Shown: positions 1 to 9,800 of the stretch, piece after piece
Position numbering within the stretch: the first letter of the stretch is position 1
Layout of the letters: each line of letters begins with the position of its first letter
Assembly (NCBI RefSeq): GCF_012932495.1
Contig: NZ_JABCNG010000001.1
Coordinates: 372,001-436,000 of the forward strand
Reading direction: 5' to 3'
DNA: 64,000 bases
DNA from: Novosphingobium sp. SG919
GTDB lineage: Bacteria > Pseudomonadota > Alphaproteobacteria > Sphingomonadales > Sphingomonadaceae
Position numbers and translations under genes: made by a program
Notes under the pieces: model-generated
Seen by the model: the letters and a program-made list of their open reading frames with translations, nothing else
What the model was told of the DNA's origin: nothing
Database searches by the model: none

Positions 1-2
1 TG

Positions 3-179
3 GCCTTGCACGTTGCTTCGCCCATGGTGGGCCTGGCGGTGATTGCGGTGATCCTTACCGGGATGGGCGCCTGGGCGCTCATGCTGGGGACGGGGTGGTT
101 GGTGCTGGGGCTGGGCTGGTGGTGGGGGGCAGCGCGCCATGCGCCGCCCCCGGCAGACGATCTGGCCTATTCGGTATAA
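3..179 (+). CDS. C-terminal end of a membrane protein (partial)
   Basis: An open frame enters from the left edge and ends at TAA 177-179. The 58 visible residues are very hydrophobic: a stretch rich in Val, Leu, Ile and Gly, a short break, a Trp/Gly-rich stretch, then a polar tail ending AYSV. This looks like two closely spaced membrane helices at the C-terminus of an inner-membrane protein. The frame overlaps the end of the convergent phosphatase gene by 13 bases. Its family cannot be named from this fragment. Small membrane proteins and PepSY proteins often accompany TonB receptors, but that is only a guess here. Confidence 0.5.
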   Translation, partial: ALHVASPMVGLAVIAVILTGMGAWALMLGTGWLVLGLGWWWGAARHAPPPADDLAYSV

Positions 180-1231
180 GTGCGGCGCAGCGCGGCAATA
201 TCGGCGGGGCTAACGCCCGCCACTTGCGCCAGATAGGCTTCGACCGAGCCATAGCGGCTGTCGATCTCGTCCAGGGCGCTGGCCAGGAACGGGCGGCCAT
301 CGGGATCGTGCAACGGCTGCGGCCGGGCCATGGCCGGATTGGCCTGGTATCCGGCGAACATCTTCGCCACGGGATCGGTGGCCTTGGCCGCATCGATTTT
401 CGGCATTTCCCATTCCGGGCGGCGCAGCGCGGTGGAGAGGTCATAATCGCGCAGGATGACATCGCGCGGCGTGCCGAGCGCGGACAGGATCAGCGCGGTC
501 ATGAACCCGGTGCGATCCTGCCCGGCCGAGCAGTTGTATTCGATCGGGCCGGCATGCACTTTCAATCGGTCGAACACCAGCTTGACCTGCGGCGCCAGCA
601 ACGTGGGGAAGTTGCGATAGAGCGCGCCCCCGTTGCTGGGCATCTTGCCGCCCTGGGCCCCGGCGAACAGCGCCATCATCGAATAAGCCACGGCATCCTG
701 GTGCACCTGGCCAGCCAGACGCGTGGGTGCCAGGCGGCGCTCTTCATCGGAACGCAGATCGACCATGCTGGTGAGGCCAAGGCCGCGCACCAGGGCCACG
801 TCGCGGTCAGACAAGAGCGGGGTGGCGCCCGAGCGATAGAGCAGGCCCCAGCGCACGGTCTTGCCATCGGCGGCGGGATAGCCGCCCAGATCGCGGAAGT
901 TCGATCCCTGCGCCAGCGGCAGCAGGCGTTCGGCCACCGTCACGACCGTGCCATCGCCGCGATCGCGCAGGCGCAGGTAGGGGCGCGGGCTGGCCGGCGC
1001 CATGAACCCGGCATGGCCGTTGCGCACGCCTGCACGCACCAGCCGCGCCGCCTTGAGCGGGGCATCGGGCCGCGTGGCGAGATAGACATCGACCGGCCCC
1101 TTGGCCTGCCAATCGACCACCAGTGCACCGCCATCCACCCGGCTGACGATGGCATCTTGCACGCGCGCCAGCGCCGGGCTTGCCGTAAGGGCAAGCCCGA
1201 GGCCGAGCGCAAGGAAGCGCCCGGCGCGCAT
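167..1231 (-). CDS. secreted tyrosine/dual-specificity-type phosphatase (Y_phosphatase3 family)
   Basis: 354 aa. Residues 1-22 form a signal peptide ending SPALA, so the enzyme is probably periplasmic. Residues 25-100 look like a beta-sandwich domain. The phosphatase domain opens with SNFRDLGGY (110-118), typical of the family. It carries the catalytic P-loop CSAGQDR, with nucleophile Cys234 and Arg240, followed by TG. Members of this family dephosphorylate phosphotyrosine or phosphorylated lipids and inositides; the substrate here is unknown. Its ATG overlaps the stop of the upstream TonB-dependent receptor by one base (TGATG), so the two are translationally coupled. A natural reading is that the receptor imports a phosphorylated compound that this enzyme cleaves. 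Confidence 0.85.
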   Translation of the reverse strand: MRAGRFLALGLGLALTASPALARVQDAIVSRVDGGALVVDWQAKGPVDVYLATRPDAPLKAARLVRAGVRNGHAGFMAPASPRPYLRLRDRGDGTVVTVAERLLPLAQGSNFRDLGGYPAADGKTVRWGLLYRSGATPLLSDRDVALVRGLGLTSMVDLRSDEERRLAPTRLAGQVHQDAVAYSMMALFAGAQGGKMPSNGGALYRNFPTLLAPQVKLVFDRLKVHAGPIEYNCSAGQDRTGFMTALILSALGTPRDVILRDYDLSTALRRPEWEMPKIDAAKATDPVAKMFAGYQANPAMARPQPLHDPDGRPFLASALDEIDSRYGSVEAYLAQVAGVSPADIAALRRTYTE

Positions 1232-3636
1232 CAGAACCGCACCTGTGCTTCCACGCCCCAGGTGCGCGCTTCGTTGAAGAAGCCGTAGGTGCCCACCAGC
1301 GCGCTCGCCGCCTTGTAGAACATGTGCTGTTCGTTGAAGAGGTTGCGGCCCCAGACCGAGACCTGCATCTGGGCGCCCGAATTCCCGAGCGCAATGTCGG
1401 CCAGGCTCACACGGCCGTTGAAGGTGACGCTGGCATCGCCCTTGGGCTGGGCCAGCGTGACTTGGCCTGTCGTGGTGTTGAAGCCGGGATCGACATAGTT
1501 GGCGTAGAACCCGCTGTCATAGTTGGCATCGAGGTGCACGCGCAGTTCCGATGCGGCAACCGGCAGGACCACGTCCACCGTGCCGCTGGCGGCATGCTTG
1601 GGCGTGTAGACCTGGGTGATCGGGATCGGCGTGGTGATGATCACGCCGTTGGCCTGGGGGAAGGGGTTGGAGGTGTTGGGGATCTTGACGCTGGTATAGG
1701 CATAGCTGGCGCCCAGCGTGAGCTGTGGGATCGGCTTGACCGTGAAATCGGCCTCGATCCCCTTGAGGCGGCCGGTGCCCGGCGCATTGTGGGTTTCGGT
1801 GGTGGTGCGGGTGGTGTTGAGCAGGTTGCCCTGGGCATCGTATTGCAGGTAGTTGGCGCTGAAATCCAACTGGATGTTCTTGTAGCTGCCGGTGTAGGCG
1901 GCCACGTTGAAGCGCGCGCGCTTGCCCCAGAATTCGGTCTTGGCGCCCAGTTCGAACATCGAGACGGTTTCGGGGTTGAACGGCGCATACGTCAGCGAGC
2001 GCGAGTTGGCGCCGCCCGACTTGTAGCCCGTGCTCCACTTGCCATAGACATGCACGTCCTGGCTGGCATCGAGTGCCAGGTTGACCATGGGATCGACGCG
2101 CGACCAGCTGGCATCGAGCACGCGCGGCGCGGTGACGCCGTTGACCGAAGGCGTGGCGCCGTTGACGGTGAAGAGCTGGCCTTCCTTCTTGTCGTGCGTC
2201 CAGCGCGCGCCGACGGTCAGGTGCAGGCTGTCGTTCATCACCGCCGGAGTGTAGGTGCCCTGGCCGAACACGCCCACGCTGGTGGTGGTGACATGGCTGG
2301 CGCGGTCGATCGTCACGCCGTCATAGTTCACATAGGGGATCACCGTGGTGGCGCTGCCGGCGGCATCGGTGAACTTCATGCTGTAGAACGCCTGGGCGTT
2401 GTCCTGCACCTTTTCCTGATACCACATCGCGCCGGCCACGAACTTGATCCGCGCATAGTCGCCCAGCAGTTGCAGTTCCTCGCTCGCCTGGTTCTGGCGG
2501 AACTGCGCCAGCGAATAGCGGGCAAAGCTGCTGCCGGTGAAATTGCCCGTGGCGCTGATCGCACTGGTGGTGGCAGAGCCGTTGTCATACTGCGACTGGG
2601 TGAGTTCGCGGTAGGACGCGATCGACTTGACCTGCAGGTTGGGATTGAGGTGCCATTCCAGCAGCAGGCGGTGGCCGTGGGTCTTGCCCACGCTGGGCTG
2701 CTGCACCACGCCCACGGCGGCCACGTCCACCCTGTTGGGTTCCAGCGGGTAAGCCGACGGGCGCTTCAACGTGCCAGCCGAGATGGTCTGGGCATAAAGC
2801 GGGCTCGATGCGTCGTACGACGTGTCATAGGCATAGTCGGCGCTGAAATCGGGCGTGGGGGTCCACAGCACTTCGCCGCGCAGGCCGCGCTTGGTGTAGA
2901 AGTTGAAATCGGTCTGCCCGGCCAGCGGGTTTTTCACCATGCCGTCGCGGTGCGAGACGACGCCGTCGATCTTGGCCGCGAGGTTGCCCCACTTGGGCAG
3001 GTCGAGGTGAATCTCGCCCTTGTAGCTGCCATAATTGCCGGCGCCGACCAGGGCGTTGGCGTGAAATTCGCCGCTGGGCTTCTTGGTCACGATGTTGATC
3101 GCGCCGCCTTCGGTGTTGCGGCCGAACAGCGTGCCCTGCGGACCCTTGAGCACTTCGATGTTCTCGATGTCGTAAAGCGCGGTGCCCAGGCCCTGGGCGC
3201 GACCGAGATAGACGCCATCGACATAGACTCCCACGCCCTGGTCGCGGGCGGGCTGGTTGCTGTCTGACAGCACGCCGATGCCGCGGATGTTCATGATCAG
3301 CGCCGAATTGCGCGAATAGAACGGCGCCACGCGCAGGCTGGGCACGCCGCCCGATTGCAGATCGACCAGCGACTGGATGTGGCGATCGGCCAGCGCTTCG
3401 CTGCTGAGCACCGAAATGGCGATCGGGGTCTTCTGCAGGTCGGTCTTGCGCTTTTGCGCGGTGACCACGATCTGGTCGAGCGTGTTGGTGAGCGTGGGAT
3501 CGGCCACCGGTCCGGGGGCGGGTTCTGCGGCACTTGCGAAAGCGGGTGCGGCCAACACGGGCAGGGCCATGGCCGCGCCGGCCAGAAGCAGGGCAGAAGT
3601 GCGCGCGCCACGGCGCGCCGCGTTTTGACAAAACAT
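1231..3636 (-). CDS. TonB-dependent outer-membrane receptor
   Basis: 801 aa. Start chosen at ATG 3636 because GAGGGAA lies 8 bases upstream and a signal peptide follows at once (MFCQNAARRG, then an Ala/Leu-rich core ending PAFASA); a further in-frame ATG upstream is less likely. A TonB-box-like stretch LDQIVVTAQKR precedes a plug domain with DGVYLGRAQG, EVLKGPQGTLFGRNTEGGAI and IVTKK. The rest is a beta-barrel ending in an aromatic residue (VRF). Such receptors bring substrates across the outer membrane using TonB-ExbBD energy. The plug signatures are of the type common in sphingomonad receptors for plant- or sugar-derived compounds and for siderophores. The ligand is unknown; the coupled phosphatase gene suggests a phosphorylated one. 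Confidence 0.92.
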   Translation of the reverse strand: MFCQNAARRGARTSALLLAGAAMALPVLAAPAFASAAEPAPGPVADPTLTNTLDQIVVTAQKRKTDLQKTPIAISVLSSEALADRHIQSLVDLQSGGVPSLRVAPFYSRNSALIMNIRGIGVLSDSNQPARDQGVGVYVDGVYLGRAQGLGTALYDIENIEVLKGPQGTLFGRNTEGGAINIVTKKPSGEFHANALVGAGNYGSYKGEIHLDLPKWGNLAAKIDGVVSHRDGMVKNPLAGQTDFNFYTKRGLRGEVLWTPTPDFSADYAYDTSYDASSPLYAQTISAGTLKRPSAYPLEPNRVDVAAVGVVQQPSVGKTHGHRLLLEWHLNPNLQVKSIASYRELTQSQYDNGSATTSAISATGNFTGSSFARYSLAQFRQNQASEELQLLGDYARIKFVAGAMWYQEKVQDNAQAFYSMKFTDAAGSATTVIPYVNYDGVTIDRASHVTTTSVGVFGQGTYTPAVMNDSLHLTVGARWTHDKKEGQLFTVNGATPSVNGVTAPRVLDASWSRVDPMVNLALDASQDVHVYGKWSTGYKSGGANSRSLTYAPFNPETVSMFELGAKTEFWGKRARFNVAAYTGSYKNIQLDFSANYLQYDAQGNLLNTTRTTTETHNAPGTGRLKGIEADFTVKPIPQLTLGASYAYTSVKIPNTSNPFPQANGVIITTPIPITQVYTPKHAASGTVDVVLPVAASELRVHLDANYDSGFYANYVDPGFNTTTGQVTLAQPKGDASVTFNGRVSLADIALGNSGAQMQVSVWGRNLFNEQHMFYKAASALVGTYGFFNEARTWGVEAQVRF

Positions 3637-3774
3637 TGAACAGGTTCCCTCACTGGTGTTGGCGCGGCCACTAGGGTGGGGGAAAGTCAAACCGGTGACG
3701 CTGTTTCAGCGTCCGTCATTGCATTGCAACAAGGCGCACATTTTTTCGCACATGCACATGCCGCCAACGCGAAA

Positions 3775-3804
3775 GGCCGCCGTGGCAGGAGAACCACGGC
3801 GGCC
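3775..3804 (-). terminator. hairpin downstream of the autotransporter gene
   Basis: A perfect 11-bp inverted repeat (GGCCGCCGTGG with CCACGGCGGCC) with an 8-base loop lies 67 bases beyond the autotransporter stop. On the minus strand it is followed by TTTCG, a weak U-tract, so it is probably an intrinsic terminator of that gene. It may also keep its transcription out of the TonB-receptor gene. Confidence 0.6.
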
Positions 3805-3870
3805 CATCGGGAAACGGCATCGGGGGCTGCCGCCTGACAGTGCCGAAACGCGCGTTCCGGCTAAGGACGA

Positions 3871-6800
3871 TCAGAACCGGATCGTCAGCGCGGTCTTGCC
3901 GCCATAGCTGGAAGCAGTGCCCACATTGCCTTCGAACGTCCAGCTGATCGCGTCGGACAGGTCGATCTGTCCGCCCAATCCCAGCTTGGCGCGGGTGCGG
4001 GCAAAACCAGGGTTGTGCACGGTGAAGAGCGTGTCTTCCACGGCCACGCGGGCCTGCACCGCGGGCAAGCCGCTGTCGAGATCCTGCACGGCCGAAACGT
4101 TGGCAAAGCCCTGAACCCGCGGGGCCAGGCGATAGCCCAGCTTGATCCCGCCCGAAAGCGCGGTGAACGCGTCGCGCTGGGCCGCCACGGCCAGGCTGTC
4201 GAGCGTGGGGGCGCCGCTTTCGGCAAAGCCATCGACCTTGTTGACCATGGCCAGCACTTCCCCGGTCAGGTCGAGCGAGAGCTTGCCGGTGACGCGGCGA
4301 TATTCCAGGCCACCGCCATAGAGGCTGGACGAGCCGTGGACATCGCCGAAGCTGGCCGTGCCTGCGTTGGTCACGCGCGTGCCCTTGAACGTGTAGTCGG
4401 CAAAGGCGGCGCGAGCGGTCAGGCGCAGCGCGCCATCGTGGGTGACAGGCACCGAGACGCCGAAGCTGTACTGATCGCCCTTGGCATCGCCCCGCATGAG
4501 CGCGGTGGACACATGGCCGTCGCTGTGGGTGAAGCCGAACTGCGCGCGGGCAAACGGCACTTGCGCCGCGACGCCCAGGTTGAAGCGGTGGTCGGTGCTG
4601 GCCAGGCGGCTGTAGCCCGCACCATCGCGGCCCTTGGCCTGGCCGGTGCCGAACCCGCCGGTGACGGCAAAGCTGGGCTTGTCGACCATGTCATAGCCCG
4701 AAAGATCGAGCAGGTTGTCGAGCAGCGAGACGCGCAGATGCTGGGCCAGGCCGGCATAGGCTTCGGGCGAAGCCTTGGCGAAGACGCTGGCCACGGCGGC
4801 ATCGGCGTTGCTGCCGCTGCCCAGTGCGGTGGCGGCGTATTCGATCAGGCGGCCGCCGTAATACTGGTTGACCCCGCCGGCCGAAGCCACGCGCAACTGT
4901 TCGACCATCGCTTTCTGGTTGGCGTTCTTGCCCAAGGCGGCTTCGAAGCTGGCCGGGGTATAATCGCCCAGGCCGACCAGCGTGCCGGTGGCCAGGTTGA
5001 ACGCCACGGCCTTGCCCATGGCGCTGCTGACCGTGCCGAAATGGCCGGACACGGCGCCGGGGGCAAAGCGGAACAGCGTGACTTTCTGGCCCAGCGCCAG
5101 GGTGAAGCCGGTGCTGTTGGCAATTTGCAGGCTGGCGCCCTGATCGATTGCCAGCGTGCCGGAAACCACGACCTGGTCATAGCCGCCATCGGCCGCCGAG
5201 AGTCCGGCGCCGGCGGCGCCTTCCACGTCCATCACCGCCACGGCGTGGTTTGCCAGCGCCAGATTGGTGAAGTGGATCACGCCCGGCGAATTGCCCGGTG
5301 CCAGTGTGCCGGTGCTGGTGCCGCCGAACTGGGCGCTGCCGCCCACGCTGCCCACACCCGTGAGGGTGCCCTGGTTATCGACCACCAGCGTGGTGGTGTT
5401 GAGCGTGCCGCCGGCGCTGCCATTGGCATTGCCCAGGTGCAGCGTGCCGCCGTCGTCCACCGTGGTGGCGGTGGCATTGACCGTGCCGGTCAGGTTCATC
5501 ACGCCGCCCACGGCCACTTGCGGGGCATTGAGCGTGCCGCTGGACAAGACGTTCATGGTGCTGCCGTCCTGCACCTGGAACGTGCCGGAGGCCGAGGTGA
5601 TGGTGTTGGCCAGGTTGAACGTGCCGCTGTCGAGCGCAACATCGCCCGCGCCCGTCACCGTGCCGGCAAAGTTGCCGCCATTGGCCAGGATCAGGTGATT
5701 GCCGTTGAGCGCCAGGGTGCCCGTGCCGGTGAGGTTGTTGATCGTCTGGTCCCCGCCGGTCAACGAAAGGCGTGCCGGCGTGGCGACATAGACCTGGAGC
5801 GCATGGTCGAGCACGTCGGCGCCCGCCACGGTGATGCCACCATCCATGATCGCCAGGGTGGCCGGGGCAAAGCTGCCCGCTCCGCCGGCCAGGGTAAGCG
5901 TGGCGCTGCCGGTCTTGACCACGGCGGCGCCGCTGCCATCGGGGTTGCGCGCGGTATCGATGCTGCCGGCAAAGGTGGCATCTTCGGTCTGGTTGATGGT
6001 CAACACGCTGGCCGCGCCCAGGTGGAACGCGCCGCCGCTGCCCGAAAGCGTGCCCGTGGCATAATTGGCCGTGGTGGTGATCGATCCGCCGGCCATGACC
6101 GTCTGCCCCGTCACCACGATATCGGCGGCGCTGGTGATCGTGCCCAGGTTGCCCAGCGCGCCGAAATGGTTGACCGATCCGGCCGAGAACGTGGCCGTGC
6201 CGGCGTTGCCGAAGCCCAGCGACAGGTCCAGCGTGCCATCGTTGTAGACCGTGCCATAGCTTTGCAGGCCATAGCCATCGAGCGTGGCGCCCTGGGCAAT
6301 CGCGATCGTGCCGTCTTCTCCGTTCGAACCCAGGTCACCCAGGGTGAGGTGATCCCACACGTTGACCTGGCCGCTGTTGGCGATGGTGGTCACGGTGCTG
6401 TGGGCCGCGACGTGGACCATGCCGGCGTTGGTCAGTCCGGCGATGGCATCATCGGTGCCGATCACGAACGTGCCCGCGCTGCCCACGTTGACCGTGGCGC
6501 TATCGGCCAGCGTGCCGCCGCCAAAGGTGTTGAGCGTGCCGCCATCGACCACCAGCGTGCCGGTAAAGGTGTTGGCGCCGGTCAGGAACAGTTCGCCATC
6601 GCCGGTCTTGGTAAAGTTGCCGCTGCCGCCGATCACGCCGGCAAAGGTGGTGTCTGCCGCCTGGTCCACGGTGAGCGTATTGGCGCCAAGCGCGATCGTG
6701 CCATTGCCCGAAAGCCAGCCGATCGTCTGGTTGCCATTGTCGAGGCGCAGCGTGGCGGCCTGGTCGATCGACACGCGCAGCGCGTGATCGAGCGTGTCAT

Positions 6801-9800
6801 CGCCATCGACCGCCACGGTGCCGTTCCACAGGTCCATGCTCCAGGTGGAAAAGCTTTGCGGGCCGCCCGCCAGGGTCAGCGTGCCGGTGCCATACTTGGC
6901 AAAGATCGCCCCGGTGCCGTCTTCGCGGCGCGCGGTATCGACCACGCCGGAATAGGTGCCATCGGCTTCCTGGTTGACTTCGAAATAGGCGCCGACCCCC
7001 AGGTGCACTGCGCCGCCCGCGCCCGAGAACGTGCCCACGAACAGATTGCGCGTGGTGGTGAGGCTGCCGGCATCCTGGGTATAGACGCCATAGTCGCGGA
7101 TATCGGCCTCGGCGGTGATGATGCCGGCATTGGCCAGGCCGCTCAGCACGGTCTGCGCGGTGGCGGCGAAGGCCATGGTGCCGGTCGCTTCGTTGGTGGT
7201 CATCCCGTCAACGAACAGCATGCCGGCGCTGCTGAAATTGCCGGCATTGCCCAGGGTGCCGGCATAAGTGCTGGCGCTGGCGGTCAGTTGCATGGTGCCG
7301 GTGGCGGTATTGCCGAGCAGGCCGGCCACATCGAGCAAGCCATCGCTGTGCAGCGTGCCGCTGTTTTCCAGGCTGCCGAGCACGGCGCCGGCCTGGTCGC
7401 TGACGAGGACCGTACCACTGCTGGTCATCGCACCCGAAACGCCGAGCGTGCCATCGAGCTGGACCAGCCCGGCATTGTCGAGCGTGGCCGCTGTGGTCTG
7501 GCTGCTTGCGGCAAGATCGAGCAGGGCTTCGGCCTGGTTTTCGATGCGGGCGGCCACGGCCAGCGTGCCCAGGTTGCGCACCGTGCCGCCGGCATTGACC
7601 AGATCCTGCATCCACGCGCTGGCATCGGTGGCGATCAGGGTGAGGCCGGTGTTGGTGGCCAGGTGGTTGACGATCAGGCGCCCGTCCACGGTGGTCTGGC
7701 CGCTGTTGGCATAATCGTCCAACGTGATGGTGGTGGGGGCGGTGACAGTGGTTTCGCCCTGGTTGTCGAGCGCGGCAAAGCTGTCGGTGGTGCCCAGGCG
7801 CAGCGCGGCCCCGTCTGCCACAGTAACCGCCAGGCTATCGGCCAGCGTGCCGCCGCCGGTGGTGTCGATCCCGCCCGCGGCCACGGCAAGGCCACCGGTG
7901 AAGCTGTTTTCGCCCGTCAGGGTAAGCCAGCCCGCGCCGCGCTTGATCAGGCTGCCTGCGCCGATGAAGACGCCGGCATAAGTGCTGTCACCCGATTGAT
8001 CGAGATCGAGCGTGTTGGCCACGGTGCCGCTCATCCCGCCCAGCTGGGTCACGCCGGTAGGGTCCTGGAAGCCGGTGGTGACGAGGTGGCGGACGGCGGC
8101 CAGTTCGGCGCCATCGCCATCGGTGTCACCCACCACGACCATCACGCCGTCGTTGGTGAAACGGCCCGAGGTGGTGATATCGCCCACCATGTGGAACAGG
8201 CCGCCATCGACATTGGTGAAGCTGCCGTTGACGCTGAGGTGATCGGTGGCAATCATCCAGCCGCTGTTGACTACGCTGCCGGTGGCGCTGTCGCCCCCGG
8301 TCAGGCCAAGCAGGCCTGCGTTGGTGATCGTGCCGGTGGTGGCGCCGCCCAGGAAAGCGAGCAGGCCGGTGTTGACGATGGTCCCGGTCTGCGCTGCCGC
8401 GTGGAAGGTGATCTCGCCGTCGTTGGCAATGGCGCCGGTGGAAACCGTGCCATAGGCATTGAGCGTGCCGGCTTGCGCCACGGTTACGGTGGTGAGCTTT
8501 TCTGCGACACGCAGGTTGAGCGTGCCGCCCGAAATCGTCACGAACCCGCCGCTGGTGGCATTCATCAGGCGCCCGCTCGTGCCGTCCAGCGTGGTTTCCA
8601 GCAGGCCGTTGTGCAGGGTTACGCCATCAAGGCTGTTCTGCGCCGTCATCGTGAGCGTGCCGGCATAGCTGGTGTCGTTCACTTCCAGCGTGCCATTGCG
8701 CCACACGCCCGAAAGCACGGCGGCATCGCTATCGGCGTCGGCATTGTCATAGACCGCGACGCGGCCGTTGAGGCCGGCCAGATTGACCGTGTTGACCAGG
8801 GTGACGACGCCGGTGCCATAGTCCGAACCGAACAGCAGCGTGGCATCGACCGGCACGAAGCCGCCCGCGTTCCACGTCAACGATTGGCCGGTGGTGCTGG
8901 TCAGCGCGCCGAAGTTGAGCGTGAGGCCATCGTCCCCCGCGGCAAAGCCACCGCTGCCCGACCACGAAAGCTGGTGCGGCAGGCTGCCCACGCGGCGCAC
9001 CATGGTGCCCGAGGTGAGCAGGACGCCGGCGGTATCGTTGGACAGGTCTGCCCCGATCGTGCTCGATCCGTTGAACAGGATATGGCTGTTGGTGTTGATG
9101 CCCTGGCCATCCTCGGCCTGGAGCGTGGCGCCTTCGATGTAAGTGTTGCCGGTATAGGTGTTGGCGCCCAGGAACTGCACCAGGCCGCCGCCGGTGACGT
9201 GGATGTCTGCCCCCGCGCCCGGCGCATAGCTGGCCCCGCCGATCGAGGCGGCGCTGTCATCGGCGATCGTGCCTTCAAAGCGGATGGTATGGCCGGCGCC
9301 TGGCGCCAGCGTGACCATGCTGCCTTTCATCATGAACAGATCGGACCCGGCCGATTGCCCGGCTTCGCCGCCGTTGTTGGAAGAGCCGGCCAGCACCGCG
9401 TTGTTTTCGAACAGGGCATTGCCGGTGATGTTGAGGCTGCCACCGGTGCGCACGAAGATCGCCCCGCCATAGCCCGAACCGCCACCGCCGCCGGTGCCAT
9501 CGTCCGAAGAGCCCACGCCGCCGCCAAAGCCGGCCGTGCCGCCCGCGCCATCGCCGCCATCGGCCGAATTGCCGCCCCAGCCGCCCGCGCCGCCGGCACC
9601 GCCAGAACCGCCGCCCGCGCCAAAGCCGCCCGCGCCGCCATCGCCGCCATCGCCGCCGGCGCCGCCATCGGTGCGCACCGTGGCGCCATCGCCGCCGCTG
9701 CCGCCCGCGCCGCCCTGGCCGCCGCCGAAGAAGGTATCCCCATCGCCGCCGGCGCCGCCCGAGCCGCCATCGCCGCCGTGGGCCACCAGGCCCAGGCCCA

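Noticed and set aside
1324..3267. 647-codon plus-strand frame opposite the TonB receptor
   Set aside because: Antisense of a clear receptor gene, with no domain or ribosome-binding support.
3775..3804. The inverted repeat considered as a transposon end
   Set aside because: Single copy, short loop and location just after a stop fit a terminator better.
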